Of a stretch of 64,000 bases of DNA, positions 7,782 through 15,158 are shown one piece after another. A model generated the notes under the pieces. The model was not told the DNA's origin and ran no database searches. It was given only the letters and a program-made list of their open reading frames with translations. The position numbers and the translations under genes are program-made. Within the stretch, counting starts at the first letter, position 1, and the number at the start of each line of letters is the position of its first letter. This DNA comes from a virus, in the IMG/VR virus record IMGVR_UViG_3300043621_000137, positions 1 through 64,000 of that record. One strand, given 5' to 3'.

Positions 7782-9234
7782 CCCCTCGACCACCCCGCGG
7801 CGCATCTTCACCGCGACCCTCATCCTCGGCGTCCCGGGCGCCGGCAAGACCTCGCTCCTCGCGACCTTCGCCCGGTACCTCTGGGAGACCTACCAGAAGG
7901 TGCTGCTCCTCTACAGCTGGGACGGCGGGGCGATCCCGACCGACCTCCAAAAGCTGATGCGCCAGGGGCTGATTCGCTTCTGGCGGGCCAGGACGCGCAG
8001 CGCCGAGGGGCTCGGCATCGAGACGCTGTACCAGGCGACCAAGGGCTACTGGCCGCGCGAGATCGACCCCGAGACGGGGGAGACGTCGCCGGGCGTGGAC
8101 CTGGTGCCGCCGGTCACCACCCTCTACACGATCGCGTGCCGGAAGACTGGCGAGATCCTCGCGACGCTGCCGACGCGCGGGGTGATCACGCCGACCTACT
8201 GCGCCGGCTGCAAGACGCTCCACCCGCAAGCGGAGCTGAACATCGCCGAGACGGTCAAGCGCACGCCCGGCTTCGAGATGGTGGGTGGGGTGGCCTACGA
8301 CGGGCTGACCAGCATGACCAACGAGGTGCTCAGCTTCATGGACCATGCGCGCGGCGCCGGCCAGGTGGGCGGCGAGAAGTCGGCCTTCGGCGGGGTGGTC
8401 GTGAGCGGGAGCATCAAGCTCGGCGGCACCAACCGCGCCGACATCGGCCTGGGGCAGAGCCGGGGTAGGGAGTTCGTGAACAACTCCCTCAGTATCCCCT
8501 ACCTTGTCGAGGGACCTGTCTTCACGGCGCTCGCGATGGAAGCGACCGACGAAGGGGGGCTGCCGATTGTCGGCGCCAAGCTGCCGGGGCGGGCGGCGAC
8601 CGACGAGGCGAGCAGCTGGTTTGGCAACGTCTTCGAGATGGGCAAGACGGCGGACGAGGCGGGCAAGGACCACTTCACCCTGTTCCTGCACCCCTTCACC
8701 GATGCGCAGAACCGCCGGCACCTGCTCAAGACGAGCAGCTCGCCGACCGGGCTCCCGGCCATGCTGATTGATCCGCTCGGCGCCCCGTGGGCGCAGGCGA
8801 ACCTGGGGCGGGTGTTCCAGCTCCTCGATCAGGATCTGCAGCGCGCGCTTGCCGAACACGACATTCCCGGGGCGCCAGGGCTCGGGCAGACGCCGACCCA
8901 CTACGGCGAGACGTTCTCGGTGACCCCCGCAGCGGTGCCGCCGCCAGGGGCGACGCTGCCCGCGCTCACGGCGCCCGTGCCGCCAGCCGCCGTGGTGACC
9001 CCGCCACCGGCGCCGGGGGGTGGGGCCCCGCCAGCCGTCACCGCACGACGACGCGCGCCGCAGACGCCCGCCGTCGCCGTGGTCGAGCCGCCCGCGGCTG
9101 AGCCCGCGTCTGAGCCCGCGTCTGCGTCGACGACTGAGCCCGCGCCGGTGTCGCTGCCAGGGCCGGTCGTGGCCGGCAGCGGGCCGCCTCCGCCGCCCGG
9201 GATGAAGCCCCCCGCGCGCCTCGCGACGAGCTGA
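7774..9234 (+). CDS. Sak4-like RecA-fold ATPase
   Basis: The 486-residue protein begins with a P-loop, GVPGAGKTS at residues 19-27, after a beta strand. A YCAGC motif lies near residue 147 and VGGVAYDGLTS (a possible Walker B region) near residue 170. The last 110 residues are a Pro/Ala-rich disordered tail ending GMKPPARLATS, a layout also seen in phage single-strand annealing ATPases and SSB partners. RecA-like Sak4 proteins act in phage recombination, usually with an SSB and an exonuclease, and a Cas4-like nuclease lies just upstream. Confidence 0.65.
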   Translation: MPNPSTTPRRIFTATLILGVPGAGKTSLLATFARYLWETYQKVLLLYSWDGGAIPTDLQKLMRQGLIRFWRARTRSAEGLGIETLYQATKGYWPREIDPETGETSPGVDLVPPVTTLYTIACRKTGEILATLPTRGVITPTYCAGCKTLHPQAELNIAETVKRTPGFEMVGGVAYDGLTSMTNEVLSFMDHARGAGQVGGEKSAFGGVVVSGSIKLGGTNRADIGLGQSRGREFVNNSLSIPYLVEGPVFTALAMEATDEGGLPIVGAKLPGRAATDEASSWFGNVFEMGKTADEAGKDHFTLFLHPFTDAQNRRHLLKTSSSPTGLPAMLIDPLGAPWAQANLGRVFQLLDQDLQRALAEHDIPGAPGLGQTPTHYGETFSVTPAAVPPPGATLPALTAPVPPAAVVTPPPAPGGGAPPAVTARRRAPQTPAVAVVEPPAAEPASEPASASTTEPAPVSLPGPVVAGSGPPPPPGMKPPARLATS

Positions 9235-9239
9235 CGGCC

Positions 9240-9476
9240 ATGCTGCCCTCGCATCCGATCGCCACGCTGATGTTGGAGGATCTGCGCGCCGCCGCGCGCT
9301 ATTTGGACCAGCTCACCGACGAGCCGCCGCCGCACGATCGCCATGCCGCTCACATCCACGCCGTCCGCCTCTGGGCTGCGGTCGATGCGGTCGAACGGCT
9401 GGTGATCGGCATCGAAGCGCTGCTCGTGCAGGAGCACGCGGAGCGGCGGGAGCGCGAAGTTACGCCGAGGGTGTGA
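9240..9476 (+). CDS. Hypothetical 78-residue helical protein
   Basis: A small, mostly helical protein (LMLEDLRAAARYLDQL, then LWAAVDAVERLVIGIEALL) ending in a charged Glu/Arg-rich tail, which could form a coiled coil. It follows the ATPase by 5 nt. Function unknown. Confidence 0.6.
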   Translation: MLPSHPIATLMLEDLRAAARYLDQLTDEPPPHDRHAAHIHAVRLWAAVDAVERLVIGIEALLVQEHAERREREVTPRV

Positions 9477-9690
9477 CGCGCCGTGCGCGCATTGGCGTGG
9501 CTGCCGGGCGAACCCCTAAGCCCGGATCACCCATTCTCGCTACGGAAGGCCCAGGGACGTGGGGGGATGCGAGATCACCCCCGGGCGACGACGACGGCCA
9601 ACGACGACAACGACCACGACGACGACGCTGCTGATGCCGACGGAATGAGCCGCGGTCTCAGGATTCCCCATCGTCTGTTGGAGGTGCATC
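9477..9690 (+). other. Intergenic stretch with two hairpins
   Basis: This 214-bp stretch can be read as a low-complexity frame but no convincing gene is seen. It holds CCGGGC (9504-9509) / GCCCGG (9520-9525) and a further GGGGG / CCCCC pair near 9560-9582, then a run of ACGACGACG repeats. It may be a partial terminator or leader before the gene at 9691. Confidence 0.35.
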
Positions 9691-10356
9691 GTGGGCAGAA
9701 GTATGCAGGAACTCGCCAGTGAACTGAAAGATGATGTGTTGCCGACCAGCGGCCAGGAACTCGACGATCTCCCGACGTTCGGATCGTTCACCCCGCCGCC
9801 GCCCCCGGGCGCGTACCGCTTCCAGCTGCCGGGGGATCTCTCGGCCATCTGGGATCTGTTCGACACGCCCGAGAAGACGCCGCCGCAGCGCGTGAAAGCG
9901 AGCTTCGATCGCGACCACCCGCTGCTCATCCTGCAGAGCCCGCAGGGGAAATCGAACAACGAGCCGTTCGAGACCCGGCTCACCAACAACGAGCGCAAGC
10001 GCGGCAAGGGCGGCACGGTCACCGCCAGCGACATGGACTACCTGCTGCGCGCGCTCGGCGAGACGCAGAAGCCGACGAGCAACCGCGGGTACATCCAGAC
10101 GGTGCAGAAGTACGCGGGCAAGCAGTTCGGCGCCGACCTGCGCTACAGCTGGCGCTGCAGCAAGGACCGGGACATCCGGGCCCGCGACGGCCAGGGCCAG
10201 GTGCAGGTCATCGAGGGCAAGAAGGGCTGCGGCGAGGCCTACTACCAGGAGGACGTGCCGAAGGACGCGACCGGCGCGGTGCCGTATGAAATCCAGTGTG
10301 GCAACTGCGGCGCCTTGCTGCGGGCGTTCGCCAACCTCGACAACCTGCGGAGCTGA
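9691..10356 (+). CDS. Hypothetical zinc-ribbon protein, possible ssDNA-binding
   Basis: A 221-residue protein. GTG 9691 follows TTGGAGGTGCATC, a clear Shine-Dalgarno, so it is the likely start. The N-terminal half is acidic and Pro-rich with a beta-type core (GAYRFQLPGDL). The C-terminal half has WRCSKDRD, KKGCGE and IQCGNCGALL, giving a zinc ribbon. Position between the Sak4-like ATPase and the helicase suggests an SSB-like partner, but no OB-fold signature is certain. Confidence 0.6.
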   Translation: MGRSMQELASELKDDVLPTSGQELDDLPTFGSFTPPPPPGAYRFQLPGDLSAIWDLFDTPEKTPPQRVKASFDRDHPLLILQSPQGKSNNEPFETRLTNNERKRGKGGTVTASDMDYLLRALGETQKPTSNRGYIQTVQKYAGKQFGADLRYSWRCSKDRDIRARDGQGQVQVIEGKKGCGEAYYQEDVPKDATGAVPYEIQCGNCGALLRAFANLDNLRS

Positions 10357-10361
10357 CGGCC

Positions 10362-10643
10362 ATGAGCGAAGAACAGTTGCCGCTCGATGTTTGCGACCCG
10401 CCGGAGCCGCACGATCGGCTGCTGCAGTTCTTCGCCTACAACCACCTGCCCGAGCCCTTGCAGGAAGCGACCGCGCCCTTCTGGGTGCTCGCGCAGGTGG
10501 TGGTCAACACCATGCCGCTGACCCCGGAGCGGACGGTGTGCCTGCGTAAGTTGCTTGAGGCGAGGGACGCGGCGGTGCGCGCGCGGTTGTGCCAAGCGGA
10601 CGAACCGACGGAAACCAACTACACGGACAAATGGAGCCGATGA
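10362..10643 (+). CDS. Conserved phage small acidic protein
   Basis: A 93-residue acidic protein. LLQFFAYNHLPEPLQEATAP followed by ERTVCLRKLLEARDAAVRA resembles small proteins widespread in phage early operons, which have no assigned role. ATG 10362 lies 3 nt after the upstream stop. Its stop overlaps the next start (ATGATG). Confidence 0.65.
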   Translation: MSEEQLPLDVCDPPEPHDRLLQFFAYNHLPEPLQEATAPFWVLAQVVVNTMPLTPERTVCLRKLLEARDAAVRARLCQADEPTETNYTDKWSR

Positions 10644-10846
10644 TGTCGAAGAAACGTGATCCCGTAATTGCCGTCCTCAAGTACTTCCAGGAGGCCGAGC
10701 TGCCGCTGGCGCACCAGGCGCTGGCGCTGGCGTCGCAGACGCTCAAGGCGCGGGAGTCGAGCCCGCGGCTGGTGACGAAGAAGGCGACGTCCGCGTCCGC
10801 GCCCGCCGGGCCGCCGCGTGTGGCGGCGGGCGACAAGAGCGCGTAG
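10640..10846 (+). CDS. Hypothetical small basic protein
   Basis: About 68 residues, helical at first (DPVIAVLKYFQEAELPLAHQALALA), then basic and Ala/Ser-rich. Two adjacent ATGs (10640 and 10643) are both possible starts and both overlap the preceding stop. It ends just before the leader of the cold-shock gene. No family is recognised. Confidence 0.55.
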   Translation: MMSKKRDPVIAVLKYFQEAELPLAHQALALASQTLKARESSPRLVTKKATSASAPAGPPRVAAGDKSA

Positions 10847-10847
10847 C

Positions 10848-10861
10848 GATGCATATGCAAG
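10848..10861. repeat. Dispersed palindrome copy (GATGCATATGCAAG)
   Basis: Twelve of 14 positions match GATGCATATGCATC. It sits at the start of the leader of the cold-shock gene, directly before a 9-bp hairpin. Confidence 0.55.
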
Positions 10862-10862
10862 T

Positions 10863-10894
10863 GGTCCCCGCTCTCACTCTGGAGGGCGGGGACC
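10863..10894 (+). promoter_or_regulatory. Leader hairpin before cold-shock gene
   Basis: GGTCCCCGC (10863-10871) and GCGGGGACC (10886-10894) form a perfect 9-bp stem with a 14-nt loop. There is no U-run, so a regulatory or processing structure is as likely as a terminator. The GTG start of the cold-shock gene with its strong ribosome site follows at 10921. Confidence 0.45.
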
Positions 10895-10920
10895 TTCAGG
10901 CGACGACGAAGGAGGCGACC

Positions 10921-11202
10921 GTGAGCGGTAAGCAGCAGCAGCAGCACGACGCGCAGCAGGAGAGCCCCACCCCCGAGCGGGCCAAGGGCACCGTCCAACA
11001 CACCTACCCCGAACGCGGGTTCGGCTTCATCCGCTGTACGGAAGGGGCCCGCGACGACCTCGGACAGGACTTCTTCTTTCATGCGACCGGCCTGGACGAC
11101 GGCTTGACGATGGCCGATCTGCTGCCGGGCAGCGTGGTCGACTTCGAGTGTCGCGACGTGCCGCGGGGCAAGCGCGCGGAGCACGTCTCGCTCGCGCGGT
11201 AG
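10921..11202 (+). CDS. Cold-shock domain protein
   Basis: The 93-residue protein has a Gln-rich N-terminus and then a cold-shock domain with RNP1-like RGFGFIRC and RNP2-like DFFFHATGLDD, ending VVDFECRDVPRGKRAEHVSL. These domains bind single-stranded nucleic acid. GTG 10921 is chosen because AAGGAGGCGACC lies just before it; an in-frame ATG at 10849 would place the palindrome and hairpin in coding sequence. In this phage it may act as RNA chaperone or anti-terminator, which is inference. Confidence 0.75.
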   Translation: MSGKQQQQHDAQQESPTPERAKGTVQHTYPERGFGFIRCTEGARDDLGQDFFFHATGLDDGLTMADLLPGSVVDFECRDVPRGKRAEHVSLAR

Positions 11203-11213
11203 GGGAGGGCAGG

Positions 11214-11681
11214 ATGGCGACCGCAGGGCGTTACGCCTCCGAGACCGAGGTGCCGATCGAGCGGAGCAAGCGGCAGATCGAGGTGCTGCTGCAGCAGCAG
11301 GGCGCCCAGGCCTATCACGTCGGCTGGGACAGTGGCCGCGACATCATCGAGTTCGGCTGGCAGGGCAAGCAGATCCGCTTCGTGCTGCGGCGCTACGCGT
11401 TGAAGGACTTTGAGGTGAGCGAGCGCGGCCACTACCGGACGCAGCGCCAGCGCCAGCAGGCCTTCGAGCAGGCCGATCGCTCGCGCTGGCGAGCGCTCTA
11501 CTTGGTGGTCCGCGCCAAGCTCGAAGCGGTCGAGCGCGGCATCGCCGTCTTCGAGGAGGAGTTCATGGCCTTCATCGTGGTGCCGGGGCGCAACCAAACG
11601 GTCGGTGAGATTCTCCTGCCGCGGATCGCCGAGGGGCGCTTCGATGTGGGGCGGGCGCTGCCGGAAGTGACGGAGGGCTGA
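11214..11681 (+). CDS. Conserved hypothetical phage protein
   Basis: A 155-residue protein beginning with the SETEVPIERSKRQIEVLLQQ pattern followed by GWDSGRDIIEFGWQGKQIRF, a combination common to a phage family of unknown role. The middle is rich in Arg/Gln helices and the C-terminus contains FMAFIVVPGRNQTV. ATG 11214 follows GGGAGGGCAGG, a good ribosome site. Confidence 0.65.
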   Translation: MATAGRYASETEVPIERSKRQIEVLLQQQGAQAYHVGWDSGRDIIEFGWQGKQIRFVLRRYALKDFEVSERGHYRTQRQRQQAFEQADRSRWRALYLVVRAKLEAVERGIAVFEEEFMAFIVVPGRNQTVGEILLPRIAEGRFDVGRALPEVTEG

Positions 11682-11683
11682 CC

Positions 11684-13276
11684 ATGCTCCGCCAGCACGC
11701 CCCGGTCGATCCGGCGCTCGCCTTCGGCGGCAGCGCCCCGCCGGCCCCGCCGGTCGTTCACGCACGGCCGCGGGTCGAGGAGCCGCCCCCCGAGCCGGCG
11801 GCGTTCATCCCGGTCGTGCGGAAGACGCCGGGGGACGGTGTCAACGGACGCCGAGAAAACGAGAGCGCCCGTTTTTCAGGAGCGTCCGTTGACAACGCGC
11901 CTCGCACCCCAGAGACCCGCTCGGCGGCCGAGATCCGCGCCGCGCTCCGCCAGCCGTTCTCGGGCCTGTTCGGCGCGGCCGGCAGCGGCAAGACGTTCCT
12001 GACCAAGGCCTGGGCCGAGGAGGAGAAGGGACTCGTGCTGGCCGCCACGACCGGCATCGCCGCCATCAACCTCGGCGGCGAGACCATCAACTCGATCCTC
12101 GGCTACTTCGATACCGCCAGCCTGCAGGAGAGCTACCTCAACGGGTTCCTCAGCGCCAAGCTCGGCAAGCTCTGGAAGTGCGGCGTGCGACGCCTGGTGC
12201 TCGACGAGGTGTCGATGCTGGCCGGCGACCAGCTCGGCTTCCTGGTCAAGGCGATCGAGGAGGTCAACACGCGCGGCTATGTGCTGTCGACCAAGCAGGA
12301 CGCCGACGAGGACACCACCCCGCCGGCGATGGGCCTGACGGTGGTGGGCGACTTCTGCCAGCTCTCGCCGGTCAAGGCCACCTATGCCTTCGAAGCGCCC
12401 GAGTGGGATCGCTTCCAAGCGAGCACCGTGACGCTGACCGAGATTCGCCGGCAGGCCGACCCCGAGTTCATCCAGATGCTGCGCGACGCCCGGGCGGGGC
12501 GAGGGGCCGCGGTGGCGGCCTACTTCGAGAGCCGGGGCGCGATCCACGCCGAGACCGACGACCACTTCGCCGGGCCGACCATCCACGCGAAGAACGAGAG
12601 CGTCGACCGCTACAACGCGCTGCGGTTGTCGCGGCTCGCGGGGGCGGAAGTGACGTTCGGGTCCGATCGCTGGGGCAAGCAGCGCAGCGAGTGGGGGAAT
12701 CCGCTGAAGCCGCCCTCGACCTGGGGCATCCCCGAGACGCTCACGCTGAAGGAAGGCGCGCTCGTGATGATCCTCGCCAACCGCCGCGAGGGCGGGGCGC
12801 TCGCCTATGTGAACGGCGACCTCGGTGTCCTAGAGGCGGTCGGCGACGAGTATGTCGTCGACGCCAAGGGCCGCGAGCGGCGGGTGCGGGGGGCCTACGT
12901 ACGCCTGCAGCGCACCGGCCAGGTCGCGTTTGTGATCCCGGTGACGCGCCGCGTGAAGCTGCCGGCCGATAGCGCGCGGCGGAAAGAGCTGCGCCTGCAG
13001 GGGCACGAGGACCACATCGAGGAGCGGTGGGAGATTGCCGGGGAGATCACCTATCAGCCGTTGAGAGTTGCATATGCATCTACTGTTCACAAGTCGCAAG
13101 GGCTGAGTCTCGACAGCGTCCAGGTCAACGTCAGGGATGCGTTTTTCAAGACGCCCGGCATGGCCTATGTCGCCTTGTCACGAGCGAGAACGGCGGCAGG
13201 GCTGCGGCTGGTCGGGAGCGCGGCGGCGCTCATCGAGCGGTGTACGACCGATCCGCGGCTGGGGGGGTGGCTGTGA
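11684..13276 (+). CDS. PIF1/RecD2-like SF1 helicase
   Basis: The 530-residue protein has a Walker A motif GAAGSGKT (residues 97-104), a DEVSM Walker B, VGDFCQLSPV (motif III) and C-terminal STVHKSQGLSLDSV and YVALSRAR motifs, all diagnostic of SF1B helicases of the PIF1/RecD/Dda type. The first 80 residues are Pro-rich and unstructured. It probably unwinds DNA 5' to 3' in replication or recombination. A dispersed palindrome copy encodes VAYAS just before the HKSQG motif. Confidence 0.85.
   Translation: MLRQHAPVDPALAFGGSAPPAPPVVHARPRVEEPPPEPAAFIPVVRKTPGDGVNGRRENESARFSGASVDNAPRTPETRSAAEIRAALRQPFSGLFGAAGSGKTFLTKAWAEEEKGLVLAATTGIAAINLGGETINSILGYFDTASLQESYLNGFLSAKLGKLWKCGVRRLVLDEVSMLAGDQLGFLVKAIEEVNTRGYVLSTKQDADEDTTPPAMGLTVVGDFCQLSPVKATYAFEAPEWDRFQASTVTLTEIRRQADPEFIQMLRDARAGRGAAVAAYFESRGAIHAETDDHFAGPTIHAKNESVDRYNALRLSRLAGAEVTFGSDRWGKQRSEWGNPLKPPSTWGIPETLTLKEGALVMILANRREGGALAYVNGDLGVLEAVGDEYVVDAKGRERRVRGAYVRLQRTGQVAFVIPVTRRVKLPADSARRKELRLQGHEDHIEERWEIAGEITYQPLRVAYASTVHKSQGLSLDSVQVNVRDAFFKTPGMAYVALSRARTAAGLRLVGSAAALIERCTTDPRLGGWL
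13067..13080. repeat. Dispersed palindrome copy (GTTGCATATGCATC)
   Basis: Thirteen of 14 positions match the consensus. It lies inside the helicase gene and encodes AYAS with rare GCA/TAT/GCA codons. Confidence 0.55.
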
Positions 13277-13878
13277 GTGCGACTGAGGTGATCGTACGCA
13301 AGTTCCTGTGCTCCGGCGACCGCCTCTTCCTCAATCCGTTCGAGGAGGATCTCGGGCGGCGGATCGGTGAGGCACGCTTCGCCACCAATCGGCAGAACGG
13401 CTGCCGCCCGGCCGTCATCCAAGACCTCGACGCGGTTTGCGCTAACGACCGTTTCGGGGGCATGGCCGAAGTTGCGGTCGCGCGCTGGTTGAACGTCTGG
13501 CCGATGACGCAGTTCACCGAGTACCTCTACTACAACCTGAAGCTGCCCGGGGGCGACCTCATTGCCGTGCAGTGGAACGACCAGCGCAAAGCCGCCGTGC
13601 TCGACCAGGCGCGCGAGGTGCGGCGCGGGCAGAAGCACAAAGAGGCACCTGACTTGTACATCGTACTGACTGGAGGGATCACCAATAGTGGCCGGTCCCT
13701 GTTCGAGTTCGTCGGGTGGACGACGCACGCCGAGCTGCTCGTCTCGCCGGTAGAGACGCTGAAGCACTATGGCCCGCGCTGGGTCCAATGCGATCTGCAC
13801 GAGCGCCTCGACGTCCTGACGTGTGCGCGGGGCCAGGGAGTCGGGCGCGGTCGTGGAACCAGCGAGACAACGACGTGA
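13273..13878 (+). CDS. Hypothetical protein, possibly nuclease-like
   Basis: A 201-residue protein. GTG 13273 overlaps the helicase stop (GTGA) and suits operon coupling. The sequence FGGMAEVAVARWLNVWP, then LKLPGGDLIAVQW and APDLYIVLTGG with FEFVGWTT, has the spacing of E, D and strand elements found in some PD-(D/E)XK folds, though the catalytic Lys is not clear. The C-terminus is Gly/Arg-rich. The assignment remains tentative. Confidence 0.5.
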   Translation: MSATEVIVRKFLCSGDRLFLNPFEEDLGRRIGEARFATNRQNGCRPAVIQDLDAVCANDRFGGMAEVAVARWLNVWPMTQFTEYLYYNLKLPGGDLIAVQWNDQRKAAVLDQAREVRRGQKHKEAPDLYIVLTGGITNSGRSLFEFVGWTTHAELLVSPVETLKHYGPRWVQCDLHERLDVLTCARGQGVGRGRGTSETTT

Positions 13879-13881
13879 CCG

Positions 13882-14466
13882 ATGGCGGCCGCCCCCCTCG
13901 CCCCACTCGCGCTCTCCCGCACCTGCGCCCTCCAGGACTTCCCGGGCTGCCTCTCGGTCGCGACCTGGCAGCAGTGCCTGGCCGACGAGGCCTGGGCGCA
14001 GTGGACGGCCGCCGAGCACCTGCGGACGCGGCACGGCGGCCTGGTCGTGAACTACTCGGGCGTCGACTTCCGCGCGCCGGGGCCGACGGCCAGCGCCTGG
14101 CACTACGCCGAGACGCCGGCCGCCCGGAACGGCGACGGCGCGGGGGAGGGGCCCGTGCCGGCGGTCTACGGGCTGTGCGTGCTCGATCGCATCGCGGCGC
14201 CGGTCGCGTTCCTGACGCAGGCCGGAGCGCTGCTCGGGCCGCACGGGCTGCTGTTTTTGACGTTCGCCTACTGGGATGCGGAAGGGGAGGACACCGCCGC
14301 CGGCCACGACGAGCGGCGGCGGATCTACTCGGCGCACAGCGTGGTGCGGCTGATTCGCGAGGCGCGGCGGCTCGGGTTCGAGAACTTCGGCGGGACCGAG
14401 TGGACGTACCACGGGAACCTGCTGGAGGACCACTCGTTGGCCTCGCTGGTGATGGTGCGGCGATAG
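13882..14466 (+). CDS. Class I SAM-dependent methyltransferase-like protein
   Basis: A 194-residue protein. The segment VYGLCVLDRIAAPVAFLTQA, then LLGPHGLLFLTFAYWDAEGED, resembles the strand 4-5 region of class I methyltransferases, followed by SAHSVVRLIREARRLGFENF as in the C-terminal sheet. The glycine-rich SAM loop is weak or missing in the N-terminal half, so it may be divergent or non-catalytic. DNA modification is possible, but the substrate cannot be read from the sequence. Confidence 0.5.
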   Translation: MAAAPLAPLALSRTCALQDFPGCLSVATWQQCLADEAWAQWTAAEHLRTRHGGLVVNYSGVDFRAPGPTASAWHYAETPAARNGDGAGEGPVPAVYGLCVLDRIAAPVAFLTQAGALLGPHGLLFLTFAYWDAEGEDTAAGHDERRRIYSAHSVVRLIREARRLGFENFGGTEWTYHGNLLEDHSLASLVMVRR

Positions 14467-14556
14467 GACTGTGGCAGGGCACGGCAGGGCCTGGCGCGGC
14501 AGGGTCTGGCTGGGGTTCGGTTCGGCAGGGTGTGGTGTGGTGAGGTGAGGTGATTT
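14467..14556 (+). repeat. Direct repeats of CGGCAGGG between genes
   Basis: CGGCAGGG occurs three times (ACGGCAGGG, GCGGCAGGG, TTCGGCAGGG), spaced by about 17-35 bp, followed by GTGTGGTGTGGTGAGGTGAGGTG. The stretch is strikingly purine/G-biased on this strand. It could be a protein-binding array or an unstable simple-sequence region. Confidence 0.4.
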
Positions 14557-14664
14557 ATGGCAATGGAGATCGAGATCGGGACGCGGCTGATGACCGCGAT
14601 CGCCGCGGTGCTGATTGGCCTGCTGGTCGAGCGGTGGTGGAACTACGCGAGTCGGCGGCGGTAG
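14557..14664 (+). CDS. 35-residue single-pass membrane protein
   Basis: ATG 14557 to TAG 14664. The product has one hydrophobic segment, LMTAIAAVLIGLLV, after an acidic N-terminus (MAMEIEIGT), and ends in WWNYASRRR, which suggests an inner-membrane anchor with a cytoplasmic basic tail. The upstream GTGAGGTGAGGTGATTT could serve as ribosome site. Small size and lack of homology signals keep confidence moderate. Confidence 0.45.
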   Translation: MAMEIEIGTRLMTAIAAVLIGLLVERWWNYASRRR

Positions 14665-14668
14665 ACAG

Positions 14669-14696
14669 TTGAGGGTGTGCCGTGCTAGCCTATGCT
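14669..14696 (+). promoter_or_regulatory. Putative promoter before RHH gene
   Basis: TTGAGG (14669-14674), a 16-bp spacer and TATGCT (14691-14696). The ATG of the next gene is at 14699, so transcription would begin almost at the start codon and the mRNA could be leaderless. Confidence 0.4.
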
Positions 14697-14698
14697 GC

Positions 14699-14902
14699 AT
14701 GAACACACCACATAAGCGGAAACGACAACTGAACGTGTACGTCAACGAAGAGTCCAGGGCGATTCTCACGGCGCTCCTGGCGCGGGACGGCGTCCCGTTT
14801 AGCGCCCAGATCGACCGGGCGCTCAAGCTCTGGGCCAAAGAGAAGGGCATCGAGGTGACACATGGCGCAGGACACGACACTCCCGAAGGAACGCAGCGAT
14901 GA
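14699..14902 (+). CDS. CopG/Arc-type ribbon-helix-helix protein
   Basis: A 67-residue protein: basic N-terminus, strand QLNVYV, helix EESRAILTALLARDG, then VPFSAQIDRALKLWAKEKGI, the typical RHH pattern. It lies immediately before the excisionase-like and integrase genes and overlaps the former by 41 nt. It could regulate the integration genes. No ribosome site is visible, in line with a leaderless start. Confidence 0.65.
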   Translation: MNTPHKRKRQLNVYVNEESRAILTALLARDGVPFSAQIDRALKLWAKEKGIEVTHGAGHDTPEGTQR

Positions 14903-15149
14903 CGGCGACCGCTGGTTCGATCTCGAAGAGCTCGCCAAGTACAGCAGCCTGTCGGTGCGAACGCTACAGCGCTGGATCAAGGATCCGGAGCGCCCGCTCC
15001 CACACCACCAGGTGCAACCAGCGGGGAAGGGCCGCGGGCGCACCGTCGTCAGCCGGCACGCGTTCGATGCCTGGATGGAGCAGTTCGCCGTCAAGGCGCC
15101 AGAGGTCGGCGACGCCGACTGGGTGCGCCGCGGATTCAAGAAGCAGTAG
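14862..15149 (+). CDS. Excisionase-like HTH protein
   Basis: A 95-residue protein with an HTH_17/MerR-like domain: WFDLEELAKYSSLSVRTLQR at about residues 18-37 followed by WIKDPERPLPHH and a wing (GRGRTVVSRHAFDAWMEQF). Proteins of this form next to an integrase usually act as recombination directionality factors. It lies 9 nt before the integrase and overlaps the RHH gene. Confidence 0.7.
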   Translation: MAQDTTLPKERSDDGDRWFDLEELAKYSSLSVRTLQRWIKDPERPLPHHQVQPAGKGRGRTVVSRHAFDAWMEQFAVKAPEVGDADWVRRGFKKQ

Positions 15150-15158
15150 GGGGGTGTC

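Noticed and set aside
9483-9722. Possible 79-codon gene between 9477 and 9691
   Set aside because: Overlaps the well-supported start at 9691 and consists mostly of Asp-rich low-complexity sequence; hairpins explain the region better.
14467-14556. CRISPR-like array
   Set aside because: The repeats are short, unequal in spacing and have no spacer structure; no cas genes lie near apart from the Cas4-like nuclease, which is common in phages.
13165-14880. Minus-strand frame of 571 codons opposite the methyltransferase region
   Set aside because: Crosses four plus-strand genes and has no recognisable motif.
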